Shown here one piece after another: positions 29,592 through 38,704 of a stretch of 64,000 nt of DNA. The position numbers and the translations under genes were made by a program. The stretch's first letter is position 1; the number at the start of each line of letters is the position of its first letter. This DNA is from Thiobacter sp. AK1 (GTDB lineage: Bacteria > Pseudomonadota > Gammaproteobacteria > Burkholderiales > Thiobacteraceae). The stretch is taken from assembly GCF_039822265.1 (NCBI RefSeq), contig NZ_JBAJEX010000001.1, positions 310,001 through 374,000 on the forward strand. Direction: 5' to 3'. Under the pieces are notes generated by a model. The model did no database searches and was not told the DNA's origin. It saw only the letters and a program-made list of their open reading frames with translations.

Positions 29592-30506
29592 ATGAAACTT
29601 GCGCTCAAGATCGACGTCGATACCTACCGTGGAACCCGCGAGGGCGTGCCACGCCTGGTGGAAATCCTCAAGCGTTACGATGCGAGGGCGACGTTTCTTT
29701 TCAGCCTAGGCCCCGACCACACGGGGCGCGCCATCAAGCGGATCTTCCGGCGGGGCTTTCTGCGGAAAGTGGCGCGCACCTCGGTCACTTCCCACTACGG
29801 ACTCACCACCTTGCTCTATGGCACTCTGCTGCCCGGGCCTGACATTGGGCGGCGCTGCGCATCCATCCTGCGCCAGGTGCGCGACGCCGGTTTCGAGGTG
29901 GGCATCCATAGCCACGATCACGTGCGCTGGCAGGATCGCGTGTTGGACGCCGATGCCCAGTGGACTGCACGCGAGATGGAAGCAGCCGCGCAGCGCTTCG
30001 AGGCCATCTTTGGCGTACCCGCCACGGTGCACGGCGCGGTCGGCTGGCAGATGAACCGCCATGCATTCCGTCTCGAGCAGCGCATGGGCTTAAGCCACGC
30101 CTCCGACTGCCGTGGCACGCATCCCTTTATTCCTCTCTGGAACGCAGAGATCATCGACTGTCCGCAACTGCCGACTACGCTACCCACGCTGGACGAACTC
30201 ATCGGCCGGGATGGGCTCACCGAGGCCAACGTCGCCGATCACGTGCTCGCGTTGACGGCGAAGCCCCCCGCCACCGGGCACGTCTATACCCTGCATGCGG
30301 AACTGGAAGGCATGAAGCTTGCGCCAGTGTTCGAACGCCTGCTCGCCGGCTGGCTGGACCAGGGCTATGAACTCACTGACCTAGCCGGCCTGCGGGCGGC
30401 GTTGGACGTGACACAACTGCCGTATCACGAGGTGGTACTGCGGGAGATTCCGGGCCGTTCCGGCCGGCTGTGCGTGCAGGGAGAGGCCTTCCCGGCGCAC
30501 GGTTGA
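29592..30506 (+). CDS. arnD: 4-deoxy-4-formamido-arabinose-phosphoundecaprenol deformylase
   Basis: A 304-residue polysaccharide-deacetylase-fold enzyme. KIDVDTYRGTREGVPRLVEIL begins the domain (metal Asp), EVGIHSHDHVRWQDRV carries the metal His pair, and VHGAVGWQMNRHAFRLEQ and SDCRGTHPFIP are ArnD-type. It removes the formyl group before ArnT transfer. The ATG at 29592 (MKLALKIDVD) is chosen over 29577. It ends the arn operon. Confidence 0.93.
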   Translation: MKLALKIDVDTYRGTREGVPRLVEILKRYDARATFLFSLGPDHTGRAIKRIFRRGFLRKVARTSVTSHYGLTTLLYGTLLPGPDIGRRCASILRQVRDAGFEVGIHSHDHVRWQDRVLDADAQWTAREMEAAAQRFEAIFGVPATVHGAVGWQMNRHAFRLEQRMGLSHASDCRGTHPFIPLWNAEIIDCPQLPTTLPTLDELIGRDGLTEANVADHVLALTAKPPATGHVYTLHAELEGMKLAPVFERLLAGWLDQGYELTDLAGLRAALDVTQLPYHEVVLREIPGRSGRLCVQGEAFPAHG

Positions 30507-30590
30507 CGGCCGCGGAAAAACGGCTTGCGTTTCTGCGTGAATTTGCAAACAATGCAGCCATGACTGCGCTGCCAAGAGGCCGCTGGGTCG

Positions 30591-31058
30591 ATGGCTAAGC
30601 TGAGCGTCGGCCATCCCGTTCCCGATTTCGAACTTGCCGCGACCGGCGGCAAGTCTTTTCGCCTGTCGCAGCACAAAGGCCGCATCCTGGTGCTGTATTT
30701 CTATCCCAAGGACAGCACGCCCGGCTGCACCAGCGAGGCAGCAGATTTCCGCGATCTCTATCCTCAGTTCACCCGGGCTGGCGCCGCCATCTACGGCATT
30801 TCCCGGGACAGCATGAAATCGCACGAAAACTTCAAGGCCAAGCTCGCCCTGCCCTTCGATCTACTGAGCGATCCAGAAGAGCGCGTCTGCGAGCTGTTCG
30901 GCGTCATGAAGCTGAAAAACCTGTACGGCAAACAGGTGCGCGGTGTGGAACGAAGTACGTTCGTCATCAACCGCGACGGTTTGCTGGTGCGCGAGTGGCG
31001 CGGCGTAAAGGTACCGGGCCACGCCCAGGATGTCCTCCAATTCGTGCAAAGCCTATGA
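30591..31058 (+). CDS. bcp: Thioredoxin-dependent peroxiredoxin (Bcp/PrxQ)
   Basis: A 155-residue peroxiredoxin. The peroxidatic Cys is in FYPKDSTPGCTSEA. The Cys five residues later, the resolving Cys in E. coli Bcp, is absent; the only other Cys is in EERVCELFG, so resolution may use that residue or the thioredoxin system directly. It overlaps the PIN-PhoH gene by ATGA. Confidence 0.93.
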   Translation: MAKLSVGHPVPDFELAATGGKSFRLSQHKGRILVLYFYPKDSTPGCTSEAADFRDLYPQFTRAGAAIYGISRDSMKSHENFKAKLALPFDLLSDPEERVCELFGVMKLKNLYGKQVRGVERSTFVINRDGLLVREWRGVKVPGHAQDVLQFVQSL

Positions 31059-32527
31059 CCCTCGACGACGCGCGTCCCACTTCCTCCGAACCTTCCAACG
31101 CCCACGCCATGGCCAAAACCAGCCGCAAAGGAACCCGCAAAGCCGCCTTCAGCAAGCTGTTCGTGCTGGATACCAACGTGCTGATGCACGACCCCTCCAG
31201 TCTTTTCCGCTTCGAGGAGCACGACGTGTACGTGCCAATGATGACCCTCGAGGAGCTGGACAACAACAAAAAGGGCATGACCGAGGTGGCACGCAATGCG
31301 CGCCAGGCCAGCCGTTTCCTGGACCAGATCGTCTCTGCGCCCCAGACGGACATCGAGCAGGGCATCCCCCTCGCTCCCTTCAGCGGCGAGGCCGCCACGG
31401 GCCGGCTGTTCCTGCAAACCAGTGCCGTAAGCGGCGAGCTGCCTGCCGGCCTGCCCGGCAGCACGGGCGACAACCAAATCCTCGGCGTGATGCTGCACCT
31501 ATCGCGCCAATATCCGCAGCGGGAAGTCGTGCTGGTGTCCAAGGACATCAACATGCGGATCAAGGCGCGTGCCCTCGGTCTGCCCGCAGAGGACTACTAC
31601 AACGACAAGGTGCTGGAAGACACGGACCTCCTCTACACCGGTACCCGTCCCCTGCCTGCGGACTTCTGGGAAACCCACGGCAAGGGGATGGAATCCTGGC
31701 AGGAGGGCGGGCGCACCTACTATCGCGTGCGCGGCCCGCTGTGCAAAGAGCTTCTGATCAACGAGTTCGTTTACCAGGAAGGCGAACGGCCGCTTTACGC
31801 GATGGTCAAGGAACGGGTGGGCAACATGGCACTGTTGCAGACCGTGCGCGATTACACTCACGCGAAGAACAACGTTTGGGGCATCACCGCCCGCAACCGG
31901 GAACAGAATTTCGCCCTCAACCTGCTCATGAATCCGGACGTGGATTTCGTCACCCTGCTGGGGCAAGCGGGCAGCGGCAAGACCCTGCTCACGCTCGCCG
32001 CCGGACTGACCCAGGTGCTGGAGGAAAAGCGCTACAACGAGATCATTATGACCCGCGTCACCGTGCCGGTGGGCGAGGACATTGGTTTCTTGCCAGGCAC
32101 CGAGGAAGAGAAGATGACACCCTGGATGGGCGCGCTGGAGGATAACCTAGACGTCCTCAACAAGACCGACGACGACGCCGGGGAGTGGGGTCGCGCCGCC
32201 ACCCAGGATCTGATCCGCTCGCGCATCAAGATCAAGTCCCTCAACTTCATGCGTGGGCGCACCTTCATCAACAAGTTCCTGATCATCGACGAAGCCCAGA
32301 ACCTCACGCCCAAGCAGATGAAAACCCTCATCACCCGTGCCGGTCCCGGCACCAAGGTGGTGTGCCTGGGCAACATCGCCCAGATCGACACCCCCTATCT
32401 CACGGAAGGAAGTTCGGGGCTTACCTATGTGGTGGACCGCTTCAAGGGTTGGGCCCACAGCGGGCACGTCACCCTGATGCGTGGCGAGCGCTCCCGCCTC
32501 GCCGACCACGCAGCGGAAATTCTCTGA
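31055..32527 (+). CDS. PIN-PhoH family ribonuclease/ATPase (PhoH2-like)
   Basis: A 490-residue protein with an N-terminal PIN nuclease domain (about 35-190: FVLDTNVLMHDP, TLEELDNNKKG, TGDNQILGVML, VLVSKDINMRIKARALG) and a C-terminal PhoH ATPase (about 270-490: Walker A LLGQAGSGKTLLT, Walker B FLIIDEAQNLTP). PhoH2 proteins unwind and cut RNA. ATG 31055 overlaps the bcp stop, but an internal ATG at 31109 is also possible. The 178-base gap after it holds nothing recognisable. Confidence 0.92.
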   Translation: MTLDDARPTSSEPSNAHAMAKTSRKGTRKAAFSKLFVLDTNVLMHDPSSLFRFEEHDVYVPMMTLEELDNNKKGMTEVARNARQASRFLDQIVSAPQTDIEQGIPLAPFSGEAATGRLFLQTSAVSGELPAGLPGSTGDNQILGVMLHLSRQYPQREVVLVSKDINMRIKARALGLPAEDYYNDKVLEDTDLLYTGTRPLPADFWETHGKGMESWQEGGRTYYRVRGPLCKELLINEFVYQEGERPLYAMVKERVGNMALLQTVRDYTHAKNNVWGITARNREQNFALNLLMNPDVDFVTLLGQAGSGKTLLTLAAGLTQVLEEKRYNEIIMTRVTVPVGEDIGFLPGTEEEKMTPWMGALEDNLDVLNKTDDDAGEWGRAATQDLIRSRIKIKSLNFMRGRTFINKFLIIDEAQNLTPKQMKTLITRAGPGTKVVCLGNIAQIDTPYLTEGSSGLTYVVDRFKGWAHSGHVTLMRGERSRLADHAAEIL

Positions 32528-32705
32528 GCCCAGATTACCCATCCGGACGCGGGATTGGGGGCTGCCCGGCGCGCCTGGGTTGCGTAAGACGGTCGCAGCC
32601 CGGGTTGCATACTGGCTGAGGAGTCAAGCGCGCCGGGCCGCATGGGGCATGCGCCGGTCTAGTGGATAGGCTGGGGAGTACGCCCACCCGCCAAGCCGCG
32701 CCCTG

Positions 32706-33059
32706 CTACGCGTCCTCCTCGCCGGCCTTTAGCCGCTTCTCGTAGTGGGCGCGGAAAAGCAGTTCCAGCTCGTCGATCACTTCATGCGCGGGCCGGCCCT
32801 GCATGACGTGCTGGGTCATGAGCTGGGATACTTGGTTGAGCATCTTGCCGTGGTCCAGCATGGGGTAAGTCTCGCGCAGGCGACGGATGGCGTGCACCAC
32901 TTTCTCTTCGGCGGGACGGGGAATGGCCAGCGGTGCCTCGGGCACGCTGGGTCGCGGCACGCGCCCGGCGAGGAATTCGGCGAAGGCCACCAAGGTGGCG
33001 CGGTCCTGTGCCGATAGCGTTCGCACTAGGCGCAAAAGTTTGCGTTCCTGGACATCCAT
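32706..33059 (-). CDS. Uncharacterised small alpha-helical protein next to the LysR gene
   Basis: A 117-residue soluble protein that I do not recognise. It is helical and charged (QERKLLRLVRTLSAQDRATLVAFAEFLAGR; HAIRRLRETYPMLDHGKMLNQVSQLMTQHVMQGRPAHEVIDELELLFRAHYEKRL). The ATG at 33059 lies 15 bases after the LysR stop, so they are probably one transcript and it may modulate or depend on that regulator. Confidence 0.75.
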   Translation of the reverse strand: MDVQERKLLRLVRTLSAQDRATLVAFAEFLAGRVPRPSVPEAPLAIPRPAEEKVVHAIRRLRETYPMLDHGKMLNQVSQLMTQHVMQGRPAHEVIDELELLFRAHYEKRLKAGEEDA

Positions 33060-33074
33060 GCACACACACCCGCC

Positions 33075-33977
33075 TCAACCCACCTGGGGACGGAGGGAGA
33101 CCTTGACGAAATCCAGGAAGGTCTGCAGCAAGCGGGAGCGGAACTTTTCCTTGGCATACACCATGGAAAGCGGTCGGTGCAGGGGCGGATCCAGAGGCAC
33201 GGCCACCAGCCCGCCAAGCTTGAGTTCCTTGGCGATGGTGGCGCGGGAGACGATGGCAATGCCCAGGCCCGCTTCCACTGCGCCCTTGATTGCCTCCCGG
33301 CTACCCAGCTCCATGACGATGTGCAAATCGTCCGGATGGATGCCGTTGGCGCGGAAATATTCGTCCACCACCTCGCGCGTCCCCGAACCATCTTCCCGGC
33401 TCACGTAGGGCAGTTCCGCGAGTTGCTGGGGTGTGACCGCCGCCTGCGCGGCCATGGCATGCCCGGGGGCGCAGATGGCCACCAACTCGTCTTCGCTACA
33501 CACTTCGGCGGCAAGCTGCGGATGATGGGAAGGCGCCTCGATCAGGCCCACGTCCAGGGTGTGATCGGCCACCTTCGATTCGATCGTCTCGGAATTGGCC
33601 ACCGTCAGCCGGCAATGCACGTGGGGATAACGGTTTTTGAAATCCCCCAAAAGGCGCGGCAGCATGTACTCGGCGATGGTGGTGCTGGCCCCCACCATAA
33701 GCGTGCCTGACACCTGACCGGTCAGCTCGCCCAGCCGAGTTTCCATTTCATTGGTGAGGGCAAGGATCTTCTCGGCGTACTGCAGGGCGAGCTCGCCCGC
33801 CGGCGTCAGGCTGATCTTGCTGTGGCTGCGCTCAAACAGACGCGTGTTGAAGTGCTCCTCCAGCTGCTTGACCTGGAAGGTCACCGCCGGTTGGGTCATG
33901 TACAAAAGCTCGGCCGCCTTGGTGAAAGACAGTTGCTTGGCGACGGTGTAAAAAACCTGGAGACGACGATCCGCCAT
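33075..33977 (-). CDS. LysR-family transcriptional regulator
   Basis: A 300-residue LysR regulator. The N-terminal winged helix (residues 4-63) reads LQVFYTVAKQLSFTKAAELLYMTQPAVTFQVKQLEEHFNTRLFER; the effector domain (about 90-295) follows. The helix-turn-helix resembles CbbR/YeiE-type members. The 250-base gap to lplT (33978-34228) shows no gene and may hold its operator. The target genes are not evident. Confidence 0.9.
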   Translation of the reverse strand: MADRRLQVFYTVAKQLSFTKAAELLYMTQPAVTFQVKQLEEHFNTRLFERSHSKISLTPAGELALQYAEKILALTNEMETRLGELTGQVSGTLMVGASTTIAEYMLPRLLGDFKNRYPHVHCRLTVANSETIESKVADHTLDVGLIEAPSHHPQLAAEVCSEDELVAICAPGHAMAAQAAVTPQQLAELPYVSREDGSGTREVVDEYFRANGIHPDDLHIVMELGSREAIKGAVEAGLGIAIVSRATIAKELKLGGLVAVPLDPPLHRPLSMVYAKEKFRSRLLQTFLDFVKVSLRPQVG

Positions 33978-34228
33978 GGGAAAACCTGCAACGAGATATC
34001 CAGCTTCAAAACCTGCCGGCGCGAGCCGGAGAGCGCGCCGTCTCTATACGGGGAAAGCATTTAAGCACAAACCACCGTCCAAGGCCACAAACCTCAGGCA
34101 GAGGCACGCAGAGAAAGGCCGTCTGGTGGAGGCAGAACACCTGCGCTGCCGCGCTTACGCCCGTCAGAGCTTCGTGGTATAAAGCCCTATTGTTTTTTCG
34201 ACCGGCGCGCGCGCCGACTGTCTCACCC

Positions 34229-35518
34229 TTGACTTCCACGCAGCAACGTCTTCCGGGCGGCTTCTACGTCATCATGGCCGCCCAGTTCTGCTCGGCTCTC
34301 GCCGACAACGCCCTGCTCATCGCCGCCATCGTGCTGCTGCGGGACTTCTTCGCCAGCCCCCAATACGCGCCACTCCTGAAATTCTATTTCACGGTCTCCT
34401 ACGTGGTCCTAGCCGCCTTCGTGGGGGCATTCGCCGACTCCATGCCCAAGGGCCGGGTGATGTTCATCAGCAATGGCATCAAGATCCTGGGTTGCGCCCT
34501 GATGTTCTTCCACGTGGATCCACTCTTGGCCTACGGCATCGTCGGATTGGGCGCCGCCGCCTATTCACCCGCCAAGTACGGCATCCTCACCGAGCTTTTG
34601 CCGCCGCGCCTGCTGGTCAAGGCCAATGCCTGGATCGAAGGTCTCACGGTATCGGCCATCATCCTGGGCACCGTCCTCGGCGGCTGGCTCTTGCTGCCCC
34701 CGGCCAGTACCTTTCTCACGGGCTTGCATCTTTCTGCACTGGACACGCCGAGCGCGGGTGCCATCGCCGTGATCGGACTGCTTTATCTGGCCGCGGCGCT
34801 GATCAACCTCTTCATCCCCAATACCGGCGTGGATCACGAGCCGGTCAAGCGCAATCCATGGTATCTGCTACGCGATTTCGGCCACTGCGTGAAGGTCCTG
34901 TGGACGGACAAGCTGGGCCAGATCTCGCTCGCGGTGACCACCTTGTTCTGGGCCGCTGGCGCTACCCTGCAATTCATCGTTCTGGACTGGGCCAAAGTAG
35001 CCCTAGGCCTGGACGTGGAACACGCCACCAAGCTGCAGGCGATCGCCGCCCTGGGCATGGCGGTCGGGGCCGTGGTCGCGGCGTGGCTCATTCCCATCCA
35101 GCGTGCGCTAGCGGTGCTGCCCGTGGGTGTCGCCATGGGGCTACTGGTGTGCGTGATGATCGGCGTAAAGGACCCCGTCACCGCGCAGGCCGTGCTGGTT
35201 ATCATCGGCGCGGCGGCGGGCTTCTTCGTGGTGCCCATGAACGCGCTGCTGCAACACCGGGGCCACATCCTGGTGGGTGCGGGACACTCGATCGCGGTGC
35301 AGAATTTCAACGAGAACGCCGGCATCCTGATCATGGTCGCGGCTTACTACCTGCTGGGCCGGTTGGGCGTCTCGGTGAACGTCGCCATCGTCCTGTTCGG
35401 CCTGGCGGTCTCGGCCACCATGCTGCTGGTGATTCTATGGCAGCGCCGCAACTCACGGGAGCACGGCCCCGAGATTCAGCGCCTGCTGGAAGTGGCGCGC
35501 ACCTCCAGCCATCCCTAG
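34229..35518 (+). CDS. lplT: Lysophospholipid transporter LplT-like MFS protein
   Basis: A 429-residue 12-helix transporter that flips lysophospholipids inward for re-acylation. Family features are FYVIMAAQFCSALADNALL, FADSMPKGRVMFISNGIKILG, GLGAAAYSPAKYGILTELLP and GFFVVPMNALLQHRGH. No ATG occurs before the first helix: TTG at 34229 is preferred, with TTG at 34190 as an alternative. The partner acyltransferase (aas) is not fused or adjacent. Confidence 0.9.
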   Translation: MTSTQQRLPGGFYVIMAAQFCSALADNALLIAAIVLLRDFFASPQYAPLLKFYFTVSYVVLAAFVGAFADSMPKGRVMFISNGIKILGCALMFFHVDPLLAYGIVGLGAAAYSPAKYGILTELLPPRLLVKANAWIEGLTVSAIILGTVLGGWLLLPPASTFLTGLHLSALDTPSAGAIAVIGLLYLAAALINLFIPNTGVDHEPVKRNPWYLLRDFGHCVKVLWTDKLGQISLAVTTLFWAAGATLQFIVLDWAKVALGLDVEHATKLQAIAALGMAVGAVVAAWLIPIQRALAVLPVGVAMGLLVCVMIGVKDPVTAQAVLVIIGAAAGFFVVPMNALLQHRGHILVGAGHSIAVQNFNENAGILIMVAAYYLLGRLGVSVNVAIVLFGLAVSATMLLVILWQRRNSREHGPEIQRLLEVARTSSHP

Positions 35519-35543
35519 GCCCACGCGGCCCAGTGGCAGTGCG

Positions 35544-36041
35544 TCAGAGGAGTAGGGGCCAGTCCGGTAGTTCGTTGGCCGACGTCCCGCTGGCCGGAAA
35601 ATGACGGGCGAGCAAGCCGCCAACCGCGGCGATGCCCGCCAGCGCCCCTTCCTCGAACCGGCCCTGGCGAAAGGCGCTTTCCATGCGGCGGGCAATGGCC
35701 TGCCACGCCTGTACCGGCACGTGCCGCGCAATGCCCCGGTCGGCGACGATCTCCACATCTCGGTCGGCGAGCAGCACATAGATCAGCACACCGTTGTTCT
35801 CCTCGGTATCCCATACCCCGAGCTGCGCGAACACCTCCAGCCCTCGGCGCCGCGGTGTGATGTCCCGAAGCAGGGCCGGCAGGGGAAGACTCGCCTCCAC
35901 CGCGAAGCGGATCTGGCCACGATGGGTCTGCTCCGAGGCGCGAATCGCCTCTTTTATCGCCATCAGGGTGCGGCGAGGGAAGCGCACCCGTAGCCACCAG
36001 GGTGGAAAAACCAGATGTCGCAACAGGCGAGCAAGCTTCAT
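35544..36041 (-). CDS. TPM-domain membrane-associated protein
   Basis: A 165-residue protein with a TPM (Psb32/MOLO-1 type) domain: AIRASEQTHRGQIRFAVEASLP, RRGLEVFAQLGVWDTEENNGVLIYVLLADRDVEIVADRGIARHVP. The N-terminus is basic and short of a clear signal peptide. ATG at 36041 lies 10 bases after the larger TPM protein. The trio with that protein and LemA recurs in many bacteria; its function is unsettled. Confidence 0.85.
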   Translation of the reverse strand: MKLARLLRHLVFPPWWLRVRFPRRTLMAIKEAIRASEQTHRGQIRFAVEASLPLPALLRDITPRRRGLEVFAQLGVWDTEENNGVLIYVLLADRDVEIVADRGIARHVPVQAWQAIARRMESAFRQGRFEEGALAGIAAVGGLLARHFPASGTSANELPDWPLLL

Positions 36042-36051
36042 GGTCTGACCC

Positions 36052-36885
36052 TCACCAACGACCAGAGGCACCGCCGCCTCCGCCCATGCCGCCCCCGCCG
36101 CTGAAGCCTCCACCCCCGAAGCCGCCCCCGCTGCTCCAACCGCCCCCAAGGCCACCCCAGCCGCCACCGCCGCCCAAGGTCGCCAGCAACAGGACGAACA
36201 CGACGAAACCCACCGCGAGCCCCAACAGCAGGGAGCCCAGACTCAGCCAGACCAGTCCCCCCGCTAGCACGGCCCCGAGGGTCGCGCCCAAAAGTTGACC
36301 AAAGAGCGCGCCCAACAATCGCCCGGCAAACAAGACAACGAAGGCCAGCACCGGCAGCAGCTCGCCAAACCCGCCGTCCCGCTGCGGCGGTTTGGGCGGT
36401 GGTAGAGGCTCGCCCTCCACCAGCGCCACCATGCGTTCCACACCGGCGCGGATGCCGCCGGCGAAATCGCCGGCTCGCAAATGGGGTACGATGTCTTCCT
36501 CGATGATGCGCTTGGCCACCGCATCGGGAATCACACCCTCCAGACCGTACTGGGTCTCGATGCGCAGCCGACGGTCGTCTTTCGCCACCAGCAACAGGGC
36601 ACCGTCGTCTATGCCCTTGCGGCCCAGCTTCCATTGATCCAGCACCCGCCGTGCGTACTGCTCGATGGTCTCCGGCTGGGTGGTGGAGACGATGAGCACG
36701 GCGATTTGCGTCCCTTTGCGCCTTTCCAGATCGGCCAGTCGCCGCTCGATGTCGGCCCGCTCCGCTGGCGAGAGCGTGCCGGTGAGGTCCATCACCCGTG
36801 CGCTTAAAGGGGGAATTGGCTGCTGGGCGTGGGCAAGCGGCAGCCAACACAGGGCGCACAGCCACAGGCGCAGAAGAATGCTCAC
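36052..36885 (-). CDS. YgcG-type TPM protein with glycine-rich tail
   Basis: A 277-residue protein with a signal peptide (ILLRLWLCALCWLPLAHAQ), a TPM domain (about 25-155; VMDLTGTLSPAERADIERRLADLERRKGTQIAVLIV), hydrophobic segments (about 180-235) and a Gly/Ser-rich C-terminus with blocks such as GGGFGGGGFSGGGG. A GTG start at 36885 gives the signal peptide directly. It lies 16 bases after lemA. Probably acts at the cell envelope. Confidence 0.85.
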   Translation of the reverse strand: MSILLRLWLCALCWLPLAHAQQPIPPLSARVMDLTGTLSPAERADIERRLADLERRKGTQIAVLIVSTTQPETIEQYARRVLDQWKLGRKGIDDGALLLVAKDDRRLRIETQYGLEGVIPDAVAKRIIEEDIVPHLRAGDFAGGIRAGVERMVALVEGEPLPPPKPPQRDGGFGELLPVLAFVVLFAGRLLGALFGQLLGATLGAVLAGGLVWLSLGSLLLGLAVGFVVFVLLLATLGGGGGWGGLGGGWSSGGGFGGGGFSGGGGMGGGGGASGRW

Positions 36886-36901
36886 GGATGCGGGCTCACG
36901 G

Positions 36902-37540
36902 TCAGTGAGGTGAATACTCCGCACCCGAGGGATTAGGCGCCGGCGCGGGCGCGCCGAAATCCACCCGCGGCGCCCTGGAAATGTCCTTCTCGTTGTCCAC
37001 GGTGAAGTTGGGCTTGGGCTGGTAGCCGAACAGCATGGCGGTGAGGTTGCTGGGGAACTGGCGCACCGTGGTGTTGTATTCCTGCACGGCGCGGATGTAG
37101 CGGTTGCGCGCGACGGCGATGCGGTTTTCGGTGCCCTCGAGCTGCGCTTGCAGATCCCGGAACAGGCCATCGGCCTTGAGCTGGGGGTAGTTTTCCGCCA
37201 CCACCAAAAGGCGCGCGAGCGCACTGGAGAGCTCGCCCTGGGCCGCCTGGAACCGCTGGAAGGCCTGGGGATCATTGATGAGCTCAGGCGTGGCCTGGAT
37301 CTGGCCCACCCGCGCCCGCGCGGCGGTGACCTGGGTCAGCACCTCCTTTTCGTGCGCGGCATAGGCCTTCACCACGTTGACCAGGTTGGGCACCAGGTCG
37401 GCGCGCCGCTGGTATTGGTTGAGCACCTCGGACCAGGCGGCCTTGACGGCCTCGTCCTGGGCCTGCAACCGGTTGTAGCCGCAACCCGACAGGCCAAAGA
37501 CCACCACCAGCAGAAACAATGACGATACGAGCTTGCGCAT
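36902..37540 (-). CDS. lemA: LemA family lipoprotein
   Basis: A 212-residue helical LemA protein with a lipobox (FGLSGC, Cys about 20) and the family core YNRLQAQDEAVKAAWSEVLNQYQRRADLVPNLVNVVKAYA, VAENYPQLKADGLFRDLQAQLEGTENRIAVARNRY and EYNTTVRQFPSNLTAMLFGY. A ribosome site (gaaggagg) precedes ATG 37540. It heads the LemA-TPM-TPM set. Confidence 0.93.
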   Translation of the reverse strand: MRKLVSSLFLLVVVFGLSGCGYNRLQAQDEAVKAAWSEVLNQYQRRADLVPNLVNVVKAYAAHEKEVLTQVTAARARVGQIQATPELINDPQAFQRFQAAQGELSSALARLLVVAENYPQLKADGLFRDLQAQLEGTENRIAVARNRYIRAVQEYNTTVRQFPSNLTAMLFGYQPKPNFTVDNEKDISRAPRVDFGAPAPAPNPSGAEYSPH

Positions 37541-37562
37541 GAAGCCTCCTTCGTAAAGAAAT

Positions 37563-38246
37563 TCAGGGCGTCGGCCGGGGCAGCGCCTGCAAGCGTTGCA
37601 TCTGCTCCCGGATGAAACACAGGTCTTCCCAGGCGCGGGCCTTGTCCGCTGGATTGCGCAGCAGATAGGCCGGATGATAGGTGACGATCACCGGTCGTCC
37701 ATGGTACGTCCACAGCTTGCCGCGCAGGCTGGCGATGCTCGCCTCCCGTCCCAGCAGGCGCACCGCCGCCACTTTGCCCAAGGCAATGATGAGACGCGGC
37801 GCGATCAGGTCGATTTGGCGATCGAGCCAGGGCGCGCAGGCGGCGATCTCGTCCGATTCTGGATTGCGGTTGCCCGGCGGTCGGCATTTCACCACATTGG
37901 CGATGTACACGCGCTCGCCGCGGTTAAGGTCGATGCTCGCCAGCATGTTGTCCAGCAGCTTGCCTGCCTGACCGACGAAGGGCTCGCCTTTGAGATCTTC
38001 CTCCGCGCCTGGTCCCTCGCCCACGAACAGCCAGTCGGCCCTCTCGTCGCCCACGCCGAACACGGTCTGCGTGCGGCTGGCGGCGAGCCTGCACGCCGTG
38101 CAGTGGGCCACCGCTGCCTTGAGGGTGGCCCAGTCCATCTGAGCGGCATCGAAAACGGCGTGGGAAGGGGAGGGTGTCGCAGCACGCAGCCGCCAAACCG
38201 GGGCGAGCTCCATTTCATCGAGCCAGGCGGGGGGTAGCGCCTTCAT
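37563..38246 (-). CDS. Family 4 uracil-DNA glycosylase (Fe-S type)
   Basis: A 227-residue DNA repair glycosylase. Motif A is [22 protein letters not shown] and motif [13 protein letters not shown]. Cluster cysteines occur in [19 protein letters not shown] and AACAPWL, as in family 4. ATG 38246 overlaps the rimI stop by ATGA, so tsaB-rimI-udg form one coupled run. Confidence 0.94.
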   Translation of the reverse strand: MKALPPAWLDEMELAPVWRLRAATPSPSHAVFDAAQMDWATLKAAVAHCTACRLAASRTQTVFGVGDERADWLFVGEGPGAEEDLKGEPFVGQAGKLLDNMLASIDLNRGERVYIANVVKCRPPGNRNPESDEIAACAPWLDRQIDLIAPRLIIALGKVAAVRLLGREASIASLRGKLWTYHGRPVIVTYHPAYLLRNPADKARAWEDLCFIREQMQRLQALPRPTP

Positions 38247-38704
38247 AGGGTGAGCGCCATCAGGATCGCATCCTCGCGGCCGCCGTGAGCGGGATAGTAG
38301 CGAGGCCGCAGCCCGATTTCGTTGAAACCCATGCCATGGTAGAGGCGACGGGCGGTCTCGTTGGAGGGCCGCACCTCGAGGAACATTTCCCGCGCCCCAT
38401 AATCTCGCGCCAGGGCGATGAGATGCCGCAACAGGGCCGTCCCCAGGCCCTGCCGCTGCCACGCGCGAGCGATGGCAATGTTGAGCACGTGCGCCTCACC
38501 GGCCGCCAGCATCAACACCGCATAGCCGACCACCGCTCGGGCTCGCTCGCACACCCAGCAGCTGTAACCGGCCTGGAGAGAATCGCGGAAATTGCCTTCG
38601 CTCCAGGGAAAGGGATAGAGGTCCCGTTCGATTTCCATTACCCGCGCCAGGTCCTCCCGGCGCATGGGTCGGAACGCGGGCTTGCTCTCCAGCACGGCAC
38701 TCAT
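38243..38704 (-). CDS. rimI: Ribosomal protein bS18 N-alanine acetyltransferase
   Basis: A 153-residue GNAT acetyltransferase. The acetyl-CoA loop is AWQRQGLGTALLRHLIALA. Other RimI features are FRPMRREDLARVMEIERDLYPFPWSE and FLEVRPSNETARRLYHGMGFNEIGLRPRYY. Placement directly after tsaB is the usual order. Both ends overlap neighbours by 4 bases. Confidence 0.95.
   Translation of the reverse strand: MSAVLESKPAFRPMRREDLARVMEIERDLYPFPWSEGNFRDSLQAGYSCWVCERARAVVGYAVLMLAAGEAHVLNIAIARAWQRQGLGTALLRHLIALARDYGAREMFLEVRPSNETARRLYHGMGFNEIGLRPRYYPAHGGREDAILMALTL

Noticed and set aside
36060..36180. Repetitive region as a mini-satellite or CRISPR-like repeat
   Set aside because: It is the coding sequence of the glycine-rich tail of the TPM protein; there are no regularly spaced identical units.
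36052..37275. A 407-residue version of the TPM protein
   Set aside because: The extra N-terminus lies opposite lemA in another frame and lacks a signal; the GTG at 36885 gives a proper signal peptide.
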